From Arthrobacter luteolus NBRC 107841 (GTDB lineage Bacteria > Actinomycetota > Actinomycetes > Actinomycetales > Micrococcaceae), in NCBI RefSeq assembly GCF_001552075.1, contig NZ_BCQM01000004.1:1-64000 (forward strand): a DNA stretch of 64,000 nucleotides. Reading direction: 5' to 3'. A program made the position numbers and the translations under genes. The notes under the pieces are model-generated. The model saw nothing but the letters and a program-made list of their open reading frames with translations. It was not told where the DNA came from and ran no database searches. Shown piece after piece: positions 1 to 7,966 of this stretch (its first letter is position 1; each line of letters begins with the position of its first letter).

Positions 1-810
1 GGGCCCAGGCAGCCGGAGCTGCGCACCCACGCCTACCTGCCGGGTGTTGCTCCACACCTGCACTCCCCGGTGCGCAGGTAATGCGGGCTGTTGGCGTTCT
101 TGGTCACTAGAGCTGCGCATCCATGCAGGGGAGTCTCCGGCCCGTCTCCTCGGTGCGCAGGTAATGCGGGTTGCTGGTGTTTAGGTCACCGGAGCTGCGC
201 ACCCACACGCGCACTTGCTTGGGTCGTGGTCCGCATATGGACGCCCGGTGCGCAGCTAACGCGGGCTGCCGGCGCATAGGCCACTAGAGCTGCGCACCCA
301 GACGGGGAACCTCAACCACTCTCATGACTTCCGGGGCCAAACAGGCCCGAAGTTCCCACCCCTCGTGACAGAAGTAACCTGCTGTGACCTCACCCGCCTC
401 ATGGGCAACGACGGCTGGGAAACGCGGCGGTCACCCACTCTCCCCAACCCCGACTGCCGCCGTATTTGAACAACACGGCCATTACGGCGACACGCCTTCC
501 CACTCTCCGTGACAGGTGTAACCTCCTGAGGTCACACCAGCCCCGGTACGCAACAAAGACTGGGAACGCGTGCTGGAGTGGGCGGGCCAGGGATGGACGG
601 GTTGCAGCCGTTCCTGGTTGGCAGAGGTGCGCACCCAGGCGGGGGAGTGCCCAGTGCCAGCGTCCCGGTGCGCAGATAATGCGGGCTGCCGACGTTTAGG
701 TCACCAGACCTGCGCACCCAGCGATGCCGACCTTCGACACGGGCCTCCCCGGTGCGCGGTAGTGGGGCTCGAAGAAGATCCGGGTCATCGGACCTGCCCA
801 CCCACGCGCG
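1..810. repeat. Interspersed 55-bp intergenic repeats with inverted ends
   Basis: At least five copies of a unit of about 55 bp lie at 68-123, 151-205, 246-300, 666-720 and 750-804. Each begins CGGTGCGCAG and ends CTGCGCACCCA (slightly changed in copies 1 and 5), so the ends are inverted repeats of about 8 bp around a middle that reads roughly TAATGCGGGCTGCYGRCGTT then TAGGTCACYRG. Right-end fragments occur at 19-29 and 626-637. Copies are spaced by 80-95 bp with a gap between copies 3 and 4. No convincing gene lies in this stretch; short ORFs here simply run through the repeats. Confidence 0.75.
361..542. repeat. Second imperfect direct repeat pair
   Basis: Two related segments, 361-398 and 506-542, share the layout cYcgtgacag-gtaacct-ctg-ggtca-acc and are followed by similar sequence (gacggctgggaaacgcg and agactgggaacgcg). 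They fill the gap between copies 3 and 4 of the 55-bp repeat. Function unknown. Confidence 0.5.
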
Positions 811-829
811 GCTGCCTAGGTGATGCCCC

Positions 830-925
830 CGTCTCGTCCCAGCCACCCCGTCCCCGTCTCGTCCCAGCCACCTCGTCCCAGTCACCCCGCCCGGGTCACC
901 TGGACCCAGGTCTCGTCCCGGCACC
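830..925. repeat. Short tandem repeat, CCCGTCTCGTCCCAGCCACC type
   Basis: Three to four degenerate copies of a unit reading roughly cccgtctcgtcccagccacc run head to tail between the 55-bp repeats and the 5S gene. Simple low-complexity DNA with no coding support. Confidence 0.6.
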
Positions 926-1057
926 CCACACCCGTGGTCGCAGACGCCCAGAACTTACGTTATGATTAATGAGCATCACCGCCGCAGGCACTACAACTGA
1001 GAAGTTGAAGAACTGCGGTTAGTGACCTCGATTTTCCCGCGAAAGCGTGGATAAAGG

Positions 1058-1175
1058 GTTACGGCGGTCATAGCGTGGGGGAAACGCCCGGTTCCATTCC
1101 GAACCCGGAAGCTAAGGCCCACAGCGCCGATGGTACTGCACTCGGGAGGGTGTGGGAGAGTAGGTCACCGCCGGA
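1058..1175 (+). rRNA. rrf: 5S ribosomal RNA
   Basis: The sequence from GTTACGGCGGTCATAGCG to GTAGGTCACCGCCGGAC is a canonical actinobacterial 5S rRNA. The 5' ACGGCGGTCA and 3' TCACCGCCG ends pair as helix I, and the conserved internal blocks CCGAACCCGGAAGCTAAG and GGTACTGCACTCGGGAGGGTGTGGGAG are present. No 23S sequence is visible in the preceding kilobase, so this is either an isolated 5S gene or one separated from 23S by an unusually long repeat-filled spacer. Confidence 0.95.
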
Positions 1176-1186
1176 CATTCTCTGGT

Positions 1187-1226
1187 GATAAGGACTCGTA
1201 CAAAGACGTACGGGTCCTTATCTGTT
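1187..1226 (+). terminator. Rho-independent terminator of the 5S gene
   Basis: GATAAGGACTCGTAC pairs with GTACGGGTCCTTATC around the loop AAAGAC (one mismatch) and is followed by TGTTT, just 12 bp after the 5S rRNA. A typical rRNA-operon terminator. Confidence 0.85.
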
Positions 1227-1261
1227 TAACGATTCCACGGGATCCGGTTTCACCCACCTGC

Positions 1262-1440
1262 TCGCTCAAGGTCAAAGCCTTGCGCGCTCAAGGTCAAAGC
1301 GCTTTTCCAAGGAGTCCGGTTACCGGCGCCGCCGCTTTCCCAAAGGCTCCGGCGCCGCCGCTTTCCCAAGCCGTCCGCTACCGCGGCCGGCCCACGGTCC
1401 GGACCGCGCGCCTGCTTTTCCAAGCCGTCCGCCCGGCCGT
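1262..1440. repeat. Imperfect direct repeats downstream of 5S
   Basis: GCTCAAGGTCAAAGC occurs at 1264-1278 and 1286-1300; GGCGCCGCCGCTTTCCC at 1325-1341 and 1351-1367; and the phrase TTcCCAAGCCGTCCGC occurs twice after that. The stretch from 1227 to 1496 holds no other visible gene. Confidence 0.65.
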
Positions 1441-1496
1441 CCCTCTCCACCCCGCCCCCCAGTTGCCCCGCCTGGGCCCACCTAGCCCCTCCCACC

Positions 1497-2180
1497 GTGG
1501 CCCGCGGCTACAGGAAAGTCCACACTGGCCCTGTGCCGGAGAAACAGGACCCATTCAGGCGCCGGCTGGACTCCGGGCCGGACCTTGACCGCACCATGTT
1601 CTTCAGCGATGCGGTGTTCGCGATCGCCATGACGCTGCTCGCGGTGGATATCAAGGTCCCTCAGGTTCCTGCCGACCAGCTGGGGCAGGCCATCCTGGAC
1701 CAGCGCCAGGAGTTCTTTGCCTACGGACTGTCCTTCGCCGTCGCCGGTGCGTACTGGCTCAGCCACCACCGTCTCTTCCGGCTGCTGAAGGGCTACACGG
1801 GCGGGCTGCAGCGGCTGAACCTGGTGTTGCTGTTCTTCGTCGCGCTGCTGGCTTATGCCACCGACATGCTCGCCCTGCACGATGACCAGCCCCTCGGCGT
1901 CGTTATTTATGCCGGAGCGCTGGGCCTGATCGGGACCGTTAATTCGCTGCTCTGGGTTTACTGCGGGCGCCGCGGGCTGTTCCGTGACGACGTCGATCCC
2001 CGGCTGCTGGCCTATGCCCGGGTCCGCGCGCCCATCACTCCGGCGGTGTTCCTGCTCTCGATCCCCATAGCGTTCATCAGCCCGAGCGCCGCCGAGCTGT
2101 CCTGGCTGTCAATCCTGGTGATCAACCTGGCCGTGCGCGGATGGGGCCGGGGGCACCTGGCCACACCCAGCGGTGCGTGA
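1497..2180 (+). CDS. TMEM175-type (DUF1211) potassium-channel-like membrane protein
   Basis: 227 residues. The first helix carries the TMEM175 signature, R-x(3)-FSDAVFAIAMTLL at residues 32-46, where FSD marks the pore-lining helix of this channel family. It is followed by about five more hydrophobic helices (residues 75-90, 105-125, 135-155, 180-195, 200-215), giving the six-helix repeat of bacterial members. The bacterial proteins are thought to be tetrameric potassium-permeable channels of the plasma membrane. A GTG start is chosen because the signature would be lost at the next ATG (1594), although no clear Shine-Dalgarno site is seen. It stands alone between the 5S and tRNA genes. Confidence 0.85.
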   Translation: MARGYRKVHTGPVPEKQDPFRRRLDSGPDLDRTMFFSDAVFAIAMTLLAVDIKVPQVPADQLGQAILDQRQEFFAYGLSFAVAGAYWLSHHRLFRLLKGYTGGLQRLNLVLLFFVALLAYATDMLALHDDQPLGVVIYAGALGLIGTVNSLLWVYCGRRGLFRDDVDPRLLAYARVRAPITPAVFLLSIPIAFISPSAAELSWLSILVINLAVRGWGRGHLATPSGA

Positions 2181-2245
2181 GAAGCCGATTCGGTAATTGA
2201 GCCGGTATCCGGTAGTCTTGTATCTGCTCTTGACGAGCAAAGCCT

Positions 2246-2333
2246 GGAGGATTCGCCTAGCGGCCTATGGCGCACGCCTGGAACGCGTGTTGGGTTAACG
2301 CCCTCGGGGGTTCAAATCCCCCATCCTCCGCCA
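2246..2333 (+). tRNA. tRNA-Ser (anticodon GGA)
   Basis: An 88-nt cloverleaf starts GGAGGATT and ends ATCCTCC-G-CCA with the CCA encoded. The anticodon arm is CACGC-CTGGAAC-GCGTG, giving anticodon GGA. A long variable arm (TTGGGTTAACGCCCTC region) and T loop TTCAAAT fit a class II serine tRNA. Confidence 0.97.
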
Positions 2334-2350
2334 GATGAGTAATTCATCAA

Positions 2351-2384
2351 AGAAATGCCCCGGTCCTCGGACCGGGGCATTTCT
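2351..2384 (+). terminator. Terminator after tRNA-Ser
   Basis: AGAAATGCCCCGGTCC pairs perfectly with the 3' arm ending GGGGCATTTCT around a TCGG loop, 18 bp after the tRNA and followed by GTTTG. Confidence 0.9.
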
Positions 2385-2666
2385 GTTTGCCGGGGCTCGT
2401 TGGTTCCCCGGGGCCGGGCGGGTACCCGCGGCGTCGGCGCTCCGGACCGCCTGCCAGCCGGGCTGACGTGCAGCTCAAACAGGGCAGCAGTCCCAGCACC
2501 CTTGACGCAGGCCACCCGCCGGATGAGGATTTACGGACCAAGGGGTCCGTTGTGTACCGGCCGGTGTCCGGCCACATCTGACTCCGCGCGGCCTCCGGCG
2601 CCCCATCCGGGTCCGCGGCCCGAAATCGAGACGCCGGCGCCGGGTTCACGGTGCGGAAGGTTGCCC

Positions 2667-3500
2667 GTGGAACACGAAGGCAAGATCGCCCTGATCACCG
2701 GAGCCTCCCGCGGCATCGGCCGGCGGGTCGCCGAACGGCTCGCCGCGCAGGGCGCGCACGTGGTGGTCGGCTACCGGAAGAACGCGGACCTCGCGAAGGA
2801 AACGGTTGCTGAGCTGCAGCGGCTGGGCGGCGGCGGGCTGGCGGTGCAGGCGGACATCGAGAACCCCGAGGACATCATTCGGCTGTTCGACGCCGCCGCA
2901 GCGGAATACGGCCGGCTGGATTACTACGTGAACAACGCCGCCGCCGCAGCCTTCAAAAAGATCGTGGACCTCAAGACCCACCACTTGGACCGGGCCTACG
3001 CCGTCAACGTCCGCCCCTTCGTGCTCGGCTCGCAGGAGGCGGTCAAGCTGATGGACGACGGCGGCCGGATCGTCGCGCTGACTTCGTACGGCAGCGTCCG
3101 GGCCTTCCCAACCTACGCGGCGCTGGGCTCCTACAAGGCTGCCGTCGAGTCCTTTGTCCGGTTTATGGCCGTGGAGTTCGCCGGCTACGGGATCAACGTC
3201 AACGCCGTGAACGGCGGGCTGATCGACAGCGACTCCCTCGAGTACTTCTACACCATGGACGGGATGGCCCCCATGGACAGCGTTATCTCCCGCATCCCCA
3301 AGCAGCGCCCCGGAACCGTGGATGAGATGGCTGCCGCCGTCGACTTCCTGCTCTCGCCCGGAGCTGAGTACATCACCGGGCAGTCGCTGGCCGTGGACGG
3401 GGGACTGTCCGTGATCGCGCCGCCGTTCTTCAGCGAAACCACCCCGCCGGTGGCCCTTCCGGACCGGCCGCAGCGGCCCCCAAGCCCCTCGGTAGACTGA
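2667..3500 (+). CDS. FabL-like enoyl-ACP reductase / SDR oxidoreductase
   Basis: 277 residues. A Rossmann nucleotide site TGASRGIG follows the first strand, and NNAA is at about residue 91. The catalytic region reads TYAALGSYKAAVES: Tyr150 is followed by six residues and Lys157, the Y-x6-K spacing of FabI/FabL enoyl reductases rather than the usual SDR Y-x3-K. NAVNGGLIDSD also resembles FabL. Expected reaction: NADPH-dependent reduction of an enoyl-ACP or related thioester. The GTG at 2667 is chosen because GGAAGG lies 6 nt upstream; an open frame runs back to 2355 but overlaps the tRNA terminator. It is the first gene of a three-gene set with the ligase and ketosynthase downstream. A generic ketoreductase role cannot be excluded. 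Confidence 0.8.
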   Translation: MEHEGKIALITGASRGIGRRVAERLAAQGAHVVVGYRKNADLAKETVAELQRLGGGGLAVQADIENPEDIIRLFDAAAAEYGRLDYYVNNAAAAAFKKIVDLKTHHLDRAYAVNVRPFVLGSQEAVKLMDDGGRIVALTSYGSVRAFPTYAALGSYKAAVESFVRFMAVEFAGYGINVNAVNGGLIDSDSLEYFYTMDGMAPMDSVISRIPKQRPGTVDEMAAAVDFLLSPGAEYITGQSLAVDGGLSVIAPPFFSETTPPVALPDRPQRPPSPSVD

Positions 3501-3517
3501 ACGAAAGGACTGGCTGC

Positions 3518-5245
3518 ATGCAGTACGACCCAGGGCGGTTCAAGGACTACTTCGAGCACCAGATCACCTACGCGGCCGGCTTCCGGCGCAACGTTGCGCG
3601 GTACGGAAGCGCTGTCGCCCTGATCGATCCGCCCAGCGGCCGGCAGTGGACCTACGCGGAGCTGGGCGCCGACGTCGGCCGCTGCGCTGCGGCGCTGGCG
3701 GAACGCGGCGTGGGCCGCGGGGACCGGGTGATGTACCAGCTGTTCAACGGCGTCGAGTTCGCGCTGCTGTACCTGGCCACCCAGCGGCTGGGTGCCATCA
3801 GTGTGCCGGCCAACTACCGGCTGGCGCCGGGGGAAACCGCGCACATCCTCCGCGACAGCCAGCCCACAGTGTTTATTGTCGACGCCGAGTGCGCGCCTGC
3901 CGCTGCGCAGGCACTGGAACTCTCGGGCATCCACCCGGCGGTGCTGGCAGTGGGGGAGCCCGGCGGCGGAAGACCGGACGGCTGGGAAGACTTTGCGGCG
4001 GCGCTGGCAGCGGCAGCCGGGGCGCCGCCGGACCTGCCGACGGACTTCTCCATCTATGAGGAGACCACCCGGCTGTACACCTCCGGCACCACGGGCATGC
4101 CCAAGGGAGTGGCGCTGCCGTCGATCGCCGAGGTGATGAGCGCGCACGACGTGATCATGCATTTCCCGCTCTCCCCCACCGACCGCACCCTGAACATGAC
4201 CCCGTGGTTCCACCGCGGCGGGCTGCATTCCGGCGGCCCCACCCCTGCCTTTTACATTGGCGCCGGAGTGGTGCCGCTGCGCAGCTTCAGCCCGGGAACG
4301 GTGCTGGACTGGGTAGGGGAGTACGGCCTGACGTTCCTGATCGGCGCCCCGACCACCCTGGAAATGATCGCCGCCGAGCAGGAGAAACAGCCGCGGGACC
4401 TGGGCACGCTGAAGGGCATTGTGACCATGGGTGCACCGCTGGACCGGGCGGCGGCGCTGCGGTACCAGGAGCTCCTGACCCCGCGGATCTTCAACGGGTA
4501 CGGCACCACCGAAGCCTTCTGGAACACGTTCCTGCGTCCGGAGGACCTGCCCGCCCGGGCCGGCACCGCGGGGCGTTCGTGTACCGATGACGACGTCGCC
4601 GTCGTGAAGGTTTTTCCGGACCGGCGGGGCCGGCCGGATGAGCTGGCGGCGCAGGACGGCACGGAGGCGGGTGAAGTGATCATGCGCTCGCCGAAAGCCG
4701 GGTACAGCTACATCAACCTGCCGGCTGTGGAGGAGGAGAAGTTCCACGACGGCTGGCTGTATCCCGGGGACATGGCGACCTGGGACGCGGACGGGTTTGT
4801 CACCATCCTGGGCCGCAAGGACGACATGATCATTTCCGGCGGCGAGAACATCCATCCGGTGCAGGTGGAAGGTGTCCTGGCCGAGCATCCGGCCGTGCTG
4901 GACGCCGTGGTGGTCGGCGTCCCGGATGACCAGTGGGGCCAGCGGGTGGTGGCCTATGTGATCCGCAGCGGGGATGCTGACAGCAGTGCCGACGCGAGTG
5001 CCGACGCCGGCAGCCTGGACGCGTTCTGCCTGGCCCACCCGGATCTGGCGGACTTCAAACGTCCGCGGGCCTACCGGTTTGTCGACGAAGTCCCGGTGAC
5101 GGCAACCGGCAAGAAAATGCACTTCAAGCTGGCGGAGACCGCGGTGCAGGACCTGGCGGCTGGGAACTTCAGCGCGCCGGGAGCCGCACCGTCACCGGGA
5201 GCGGGCGCGGCCGTACCAACGGAACGAACGGTGGCAATGGAGTGA
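3518..5245 (+). CDS. Acyl-CoA/acyl-AMP synthetase (AMP-dependent ligase, ANL superfamily)
   Basis: 575 residues. The phosphate-binding loop YTSGTTGMPKG is at about 187-197. GYGTTEAFW is the A5-type motif, YPGDMATWDADGF the ATP-ribose site, GRKDDMIISGGENIHP the hinge, and the C-terminal Lys lies in TATGKK (about residue 530). It should activate a carboxylic acid, probably a fatty acid, as the acyl-adenylate and pass it to CoA or a carrier protein. It starts 17 bp after the reductase with an AAAGGA ribosome site, and ends inside a 17-bp tandem repeat that leads into the ketosynthase. The substrate is not predictable from sequence. The last 30 residues are Ala/Pro-rich and add no domain. Confidence 0.88.
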   Translation: MQYDPGRFKDYFEHQITYAAGFRRNVARYGSAVALIDPPSGRQWTYAELGADVGRCAAALAERGVGRGDRVMYQLFNGVEFALLYLATQRLGAISVPANYRLAPGETAHILRDSQPTVFIVDAECAPAAAQALELSGIHPAVLAVGEPGGGRPDGWEDFAAALAAAAGAPPDLPTDFSIYEETTRLYTSGTTGMPKGVALPSIAEVMSAHDVIMHFPLSPTDRTLNMTPWFHRGGLHSGGPTPAFYIGAGVVPLRSFSPGTVLDWVGEYGLTFLIGAPTTLEMIAAEQEKQPRDLGTLKGIVTMGAPLDRAAALRYQELLTPRIFNGYGTTEAFWNTFLRPEDLPARAGTAGRSCTDDDVAVVKVFPDRRGRPDELAAQDGTEAGEVIMRSPKAGYSYINLPAVEEEKFHDGWLYPGDMATWDADGFVTILGRKDDMIISGGENIHPVQVEGVLAEHPAVLDAVVVGVPDDQWGQRVVAYVIRSGDADSSADASADAGSLDAFCLAHPDLADFKRPRAYRFVDEVPVTATGKKMHFKLAETAVQDLAAGNFSAPGAAPSPGAGAAVPTERTVAME

Positions 5246-5284
5246 AGGTAGCAACGGAGTGAAGGCGGCAACGGAGTGAAGGTG
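5234..5284 (+). repeat. Three tandem 17-bp repeats across the ligase stop codon
   Basis: GCAAYGGAGTGAAGGNN occurs three times head to tail (5234-5250, 5251-5267, 5268-5284). The first copy contains the TGA stop of the ligase. Each copy contains GGAGTGAAGG; the last supplies the purine-rich site about 10 nt before the GTG of the ketosynthase. Confidence 0.8.
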
Positions 5285-5292
5285 ATCAGGCA

Positions 5293-6540
5293 GTGAGTTC
5301 CGAACGCGTGGTGATTACCGGCATGGGCGCGCAGACGCCGCTGGGCGGTACCTGGCCGCTGACCTGGGAGGCCCTGAAGCAGGGCAAAAGCGGGATCGAC
5401 CGGATCACGGCCTTTGACGCATCCGACTTTCCCACCCGGATTGCGGGCGAGGTGAAGGGCTTCGATCCCGCCGCCTGGCTGCCGGTCAAACGGATCAACC
5501 GGTCTTCCCGGGCCTCACAGCTGGCCGTCGCTGCGGCGCGGGAAGCGGTGACCGACGCCGGACTGGGCGCCACGCTGGAAGAGGTGGACGCCGCCGTCGT
5601 AATTAACAGTGCGGTATCCGGGTATCCGGAGATCCAGGACGCCACCACATTGTTTGAACACAGCGGAATCCGGCCGATCAGTCCGAGTTTCGTGGCCTCA
5701 TCACTGACCAACATGCCCGCGTGCGAGGTCGCGATGGACCTGGCGGTGCACGGACCCGTCAACGCGAGTGCGCTCGCCTGCGCCAGCGGAACGCACGCAC
5801 TGCTAGAGGCGCGGCGGCTGCTGCTGGCCGGGGACGCCGACGTCGTTATTGCCGGGGGCACGGACGCCGCCATCACCTCGGTGATGTTCGCGGGCCTGAC
5901 GGCGATGCGTGGACTGTCGCGCAATAACGACGTGCCGCAGGAAGCCAGCCGGCCGTTCGACGCCGACCGCGACGGTTTCGTCTTCGGCGAGGGCGCGGTG
6001 GTGTGCACCCTGGAGACGCTTGCGCATGCCCGCGCACGCGGCGCCCGGGTCTACGCCGAGGTGCTGGGCGGGGCGATGACGTCCGACGCGTTCCACATCG
6101 TGGCACCGGAGCCGAGCGGTAAGTACGCCGCCCGGGCGATTGCCCGGACGCTGGAGCAGTCCCGGCTGGACCCGTCGGACGTGGACCTGGTCTGCGCCCA
6201 CGGAACCTCAACCAAGGCCAACGACCGCACGGAAACTGCGGCCCTGCACACTGTGTTCGGCGAGCATGCCGGGGCGCTGGCGGTGACCGCGCCGAAGTCG
6301 ATGACCGGGCACCTGATCGGCGCTGCCGGAACCCTGGCGTCGCTGCTGTGCGCCATGTCGATCGGAGAGGGCGTTATTCCGCCGACCATCAACTACGCCA
6401 CCCCGGATCCGGAGTGCGACCTGGACTATGTGCCCAACACCGCCCGGGAACAGGAGGTGCGGTACGCGGTCACGAACGCATTCGGGTTCGGCGGGCAGAA
6501 CTGCGTGGTGGCGTTCGGGCGGGTAGGGCGGGCGGTTTAG
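5293..6540 (+). CDS. Beta-ketoacyl-ACP synthase, FabF (KAS II) type
   Basis: 415 residues, normal FabF length. The catalytic triad falls exactly at Cys163 (in ALACASGTH), His303 (CAHGTSTK) and His340 (TGHL), the same numbering as Escherichia coli FabF. The start is [14 protein letters not shown] and the end contains NAFGFGGQN, as in active KAS enzymes. It should catalyse decarboxylative condensation of an acyl chain with malonyl-ACP. The GTG start follows the third 17-bp repeat. With the FabL-like reductase and the ligase it forms a compact acyl-chain cluster, but no acyl carrier protein, ketoreductase or dehydratase is adjacent, so it must borrow partners from elsewhere. Confidence 0.92.
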   Translation: MSSERVVITGMGAQTPLGGTWPLTWEALKQGKSGIDRITAFDASDFPTRIAGEVKGFDPAAWLPVKRINRSSRASQLAVAAAREAVTDAGLGATLEEVDAAVVINSAVSGYPEIQDATTLFEHSGIRPISPSFVASSLTNMPACEVAMDLAVHGPVNASALACASGTHALLEARRLLLAGDADVVIAGGTDAAITSVMFAGLTAMRGLSRNNDVPQEASRPFDADRDGFVFGEGAVVCTLETLAHARARGARVYAEVLGGAMTSDAFHIVAPEPSGKYAARAIARTLEQSRLDPSDVDLVCAHGTSTKANDRTETAALHTVFGEHAGALAVTAPKSMTGHLIGAAGTLASLLCAMSIGEGVIPPTINYATPDPECDLDYVPNTAREQEVRYAVTNAFGFGGQNCVVAFGRVGRAV

Positions 6541-6550
6541 CTCCGGCGGC

Positions 6551-7813
6551 CTACGCCGTGGCAGCCAGTGCTGCCACGGCGGTGACCACGGTCAGCGGTG
6601 CGATGATGAGCCCGAAAACGGCGTAGCCTTTCCAGCTGACCAGCACGTTCATCCGCACGAGGCGTTCGTGCCAGAGCAGGGTCGCCAGGGAAGCCCACGG
6701 AGTCACGAGGGGGCCGGCATTAACGCCGATCAGCAGGGCAGCCATGCGCTGCGGCGTTTCGGTCAGGGGCTCGGCGAGCAGGTAGGCGGGGAGGTTGTTC
6801 ACCGCGTTTGCTCCGGCTGCACCTGTGGCCGCCAGCCGGAGCAGGTCGGGGAAGTCCTGGCCCTCTCCGGCCAAGCTGCCCAGCAGAGCGGACCCGCCGA
6901 GAGTCAGGAAGGACTCCATCGCCAGGAAGAGTCCGGAGGCGAACAGCAGCAAGGACCAGGGGATGAGCCGGAGCGTCAGTACCTGGCGCCGCCGGAACGC
7001 GAAGATCAGCGTCAGGAGGACGGCGGCGGCAGACGCGGGAATCCAGACCGGGATTCCGGACACCAGGGCCGGCACCAGCGCCACCAGCACAGCTCCGGCG
7101 GTGGCCAGCAGGATGCGGTCACCAGCCTGGTTCGGTGCCGGTGTGTTGCCCTGGCCGGGCCCGGTCTCGTGGGACTCAGACTGGTGGGACTCAGTCTGGC
7201 CGGACCCGGTCCGGCGCGACCCGGTCTGGCCGGCCGGACCCGGCGGGAACCGTGAGTACCGCCGTCCGAGCTCGCGGCGGAAGACGATGCCGAGGAAAAT
7301 CATGGGCACCAGCAGGCATGCGAGGGCAGGCGCCCACATCAGGGAGGCAAAACCGGCGGGACTCAAACCGCCCAGGCTGTGCTGGGCCAGCAGGTTTGTC
7401 AGGTTGGAAACGGGCAGGAGCAGGCTTGTGGTGTTGGCCAGCCAGACCGTGGTGAGCACAAAGGGCAGCGGAGGCAACCCGGCCTGTCTCACCACGGTCA
7501 CTACCACCGGGGTCAGCAGCACCGCCGTTGTGTCCAAGGACAGGAAGACGGTGCTCAACGTTGCCAGGAGGGCCAAAAGCAGCCAGAGGGCCAGGCTGGA
7601 GCCAAAACCCCAGAACCGCAGCCGGCGCCCGGCCCAGAGGAAAACACCTGCTTCGCTGGCCAGCTCCGTCACCACGGTAATCGCGGCGACAAACAGCAGG
7701 ATGGGCACCACCCGGTCCACCAGTGCCGTGAGTTCAGCGGCGGTCAGCGTGCCGCTGACCGCCGCTACGCTGCCAAGCACCAGCAGGATTGCTCCGACAA
7801 CCGCCAAACGCAT
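6551..7813 (-). CDS. SLC13/ArsB/NhaD-fold ion transporter
   Basis: 420 residues with about ten hydrophobic helices. Re-entrant-loop signatures of the ArsB/NhaD (ion transporter) superfamily are present: SLDTTAVLLTP near 93-103, ANTTSLLLPVSNLTN near 127-141, and the second half motif NAVNNLPAY near 340. A hydrophilic linker at about 190-230, rich in Thr, Gly, Gln and Ser, joins the two halves. Members move arsenite, citrate, sodium or similar ions across the plasma membrane; no ars genes are nearby, so the substrate is open. Transcribed toward the ketosynthase and separate from it. Confidence 0.82.
   Translation of the reverse strand: MRLAVVGAILLVLGSVAAVSGTLTAAELTALVDRVVPILLFVAAITVVTELASEAGVFLWAGRRLRFWGFGSSLALWLLLALLATLSTVFLSLDTTAVLLTPVVVTVVRQAGLPPLPFVLTTVWLANTTSLLLPVSNLTNLLAQHSLGGLSPAGFASLMWAPALACLLVPMIFLGIVFRRELGRRYSRFPPGPAGQTGSRRTGSGQTESHQSESHETGPGQGNTPAPNQAGDRILLATAGAVLVALVPALVSGIPVWIPASAAAVLLTLIFAFRRRQVLTLRLIPWSLLLFASGLFLAMESFLTLGGSALLGSLAGEGQDFPDLLRLAATGAAGANAVNNLPAYLLAEPLTETPQRMAALLIGVNAGPLVTPWASLATLLWHERLVRMNVLVSWKGYAVFGLIIAPLTVVTAVAALAATA
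6555..6580. terminator. Bidirectional hairpin at the convergent gene ends
   Basis: GCCGTGGCAGC and GCTGCCACGGC form a perfect 11-bp stem with loop CAGT. It lies 15 bp after the ketosynthase stop and inside the last codons (AALAATA region) of the opposing transporter gene, so a likely terminator doubles as coding sequence. Confidence 0.6.
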
Positions 7814-7966
7814 GAGCGGAGTCTATTCCTGCTGAGGTGCAACCGGGTTTACCGGACCGGGTTCCGGCCGATCCGGGCACAAATAGCCTGCTTCTTCGTT
7901 CGCCCGGCCACGCTTTTTCGCCGGGCCACGTTAGTTGGCCGGCGCTTAGTTAGTTCTGCAATGCCC

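Noticed and set aside
1-810. CRISPR array
   Set aside because: Repeated units are 55 bp with inverted ends, unequal spacing and shared sequence between units; there are no short direct repeats with unique spacers and no cas genes.
570-965. 131-residue plus-strand gene in the repeat region
   Set aside because: The frame is made of the intergenic repeats themselves; repeats in other copies do not keep the frame.
2355-2666. N-terminal extension of the FabL-like reductase
   Set aside because: It would begin inside the tRNA terminator; the SDR fold starts at the GTG with GGAAGG upstream.
3248-5122. 624-residue minus-strand open frame
   Set aside because: It lies antisense to the acyl ligase gene, shows high Arg/Gly/His composition typical of a GC-rich shadow frame, and has no domain.
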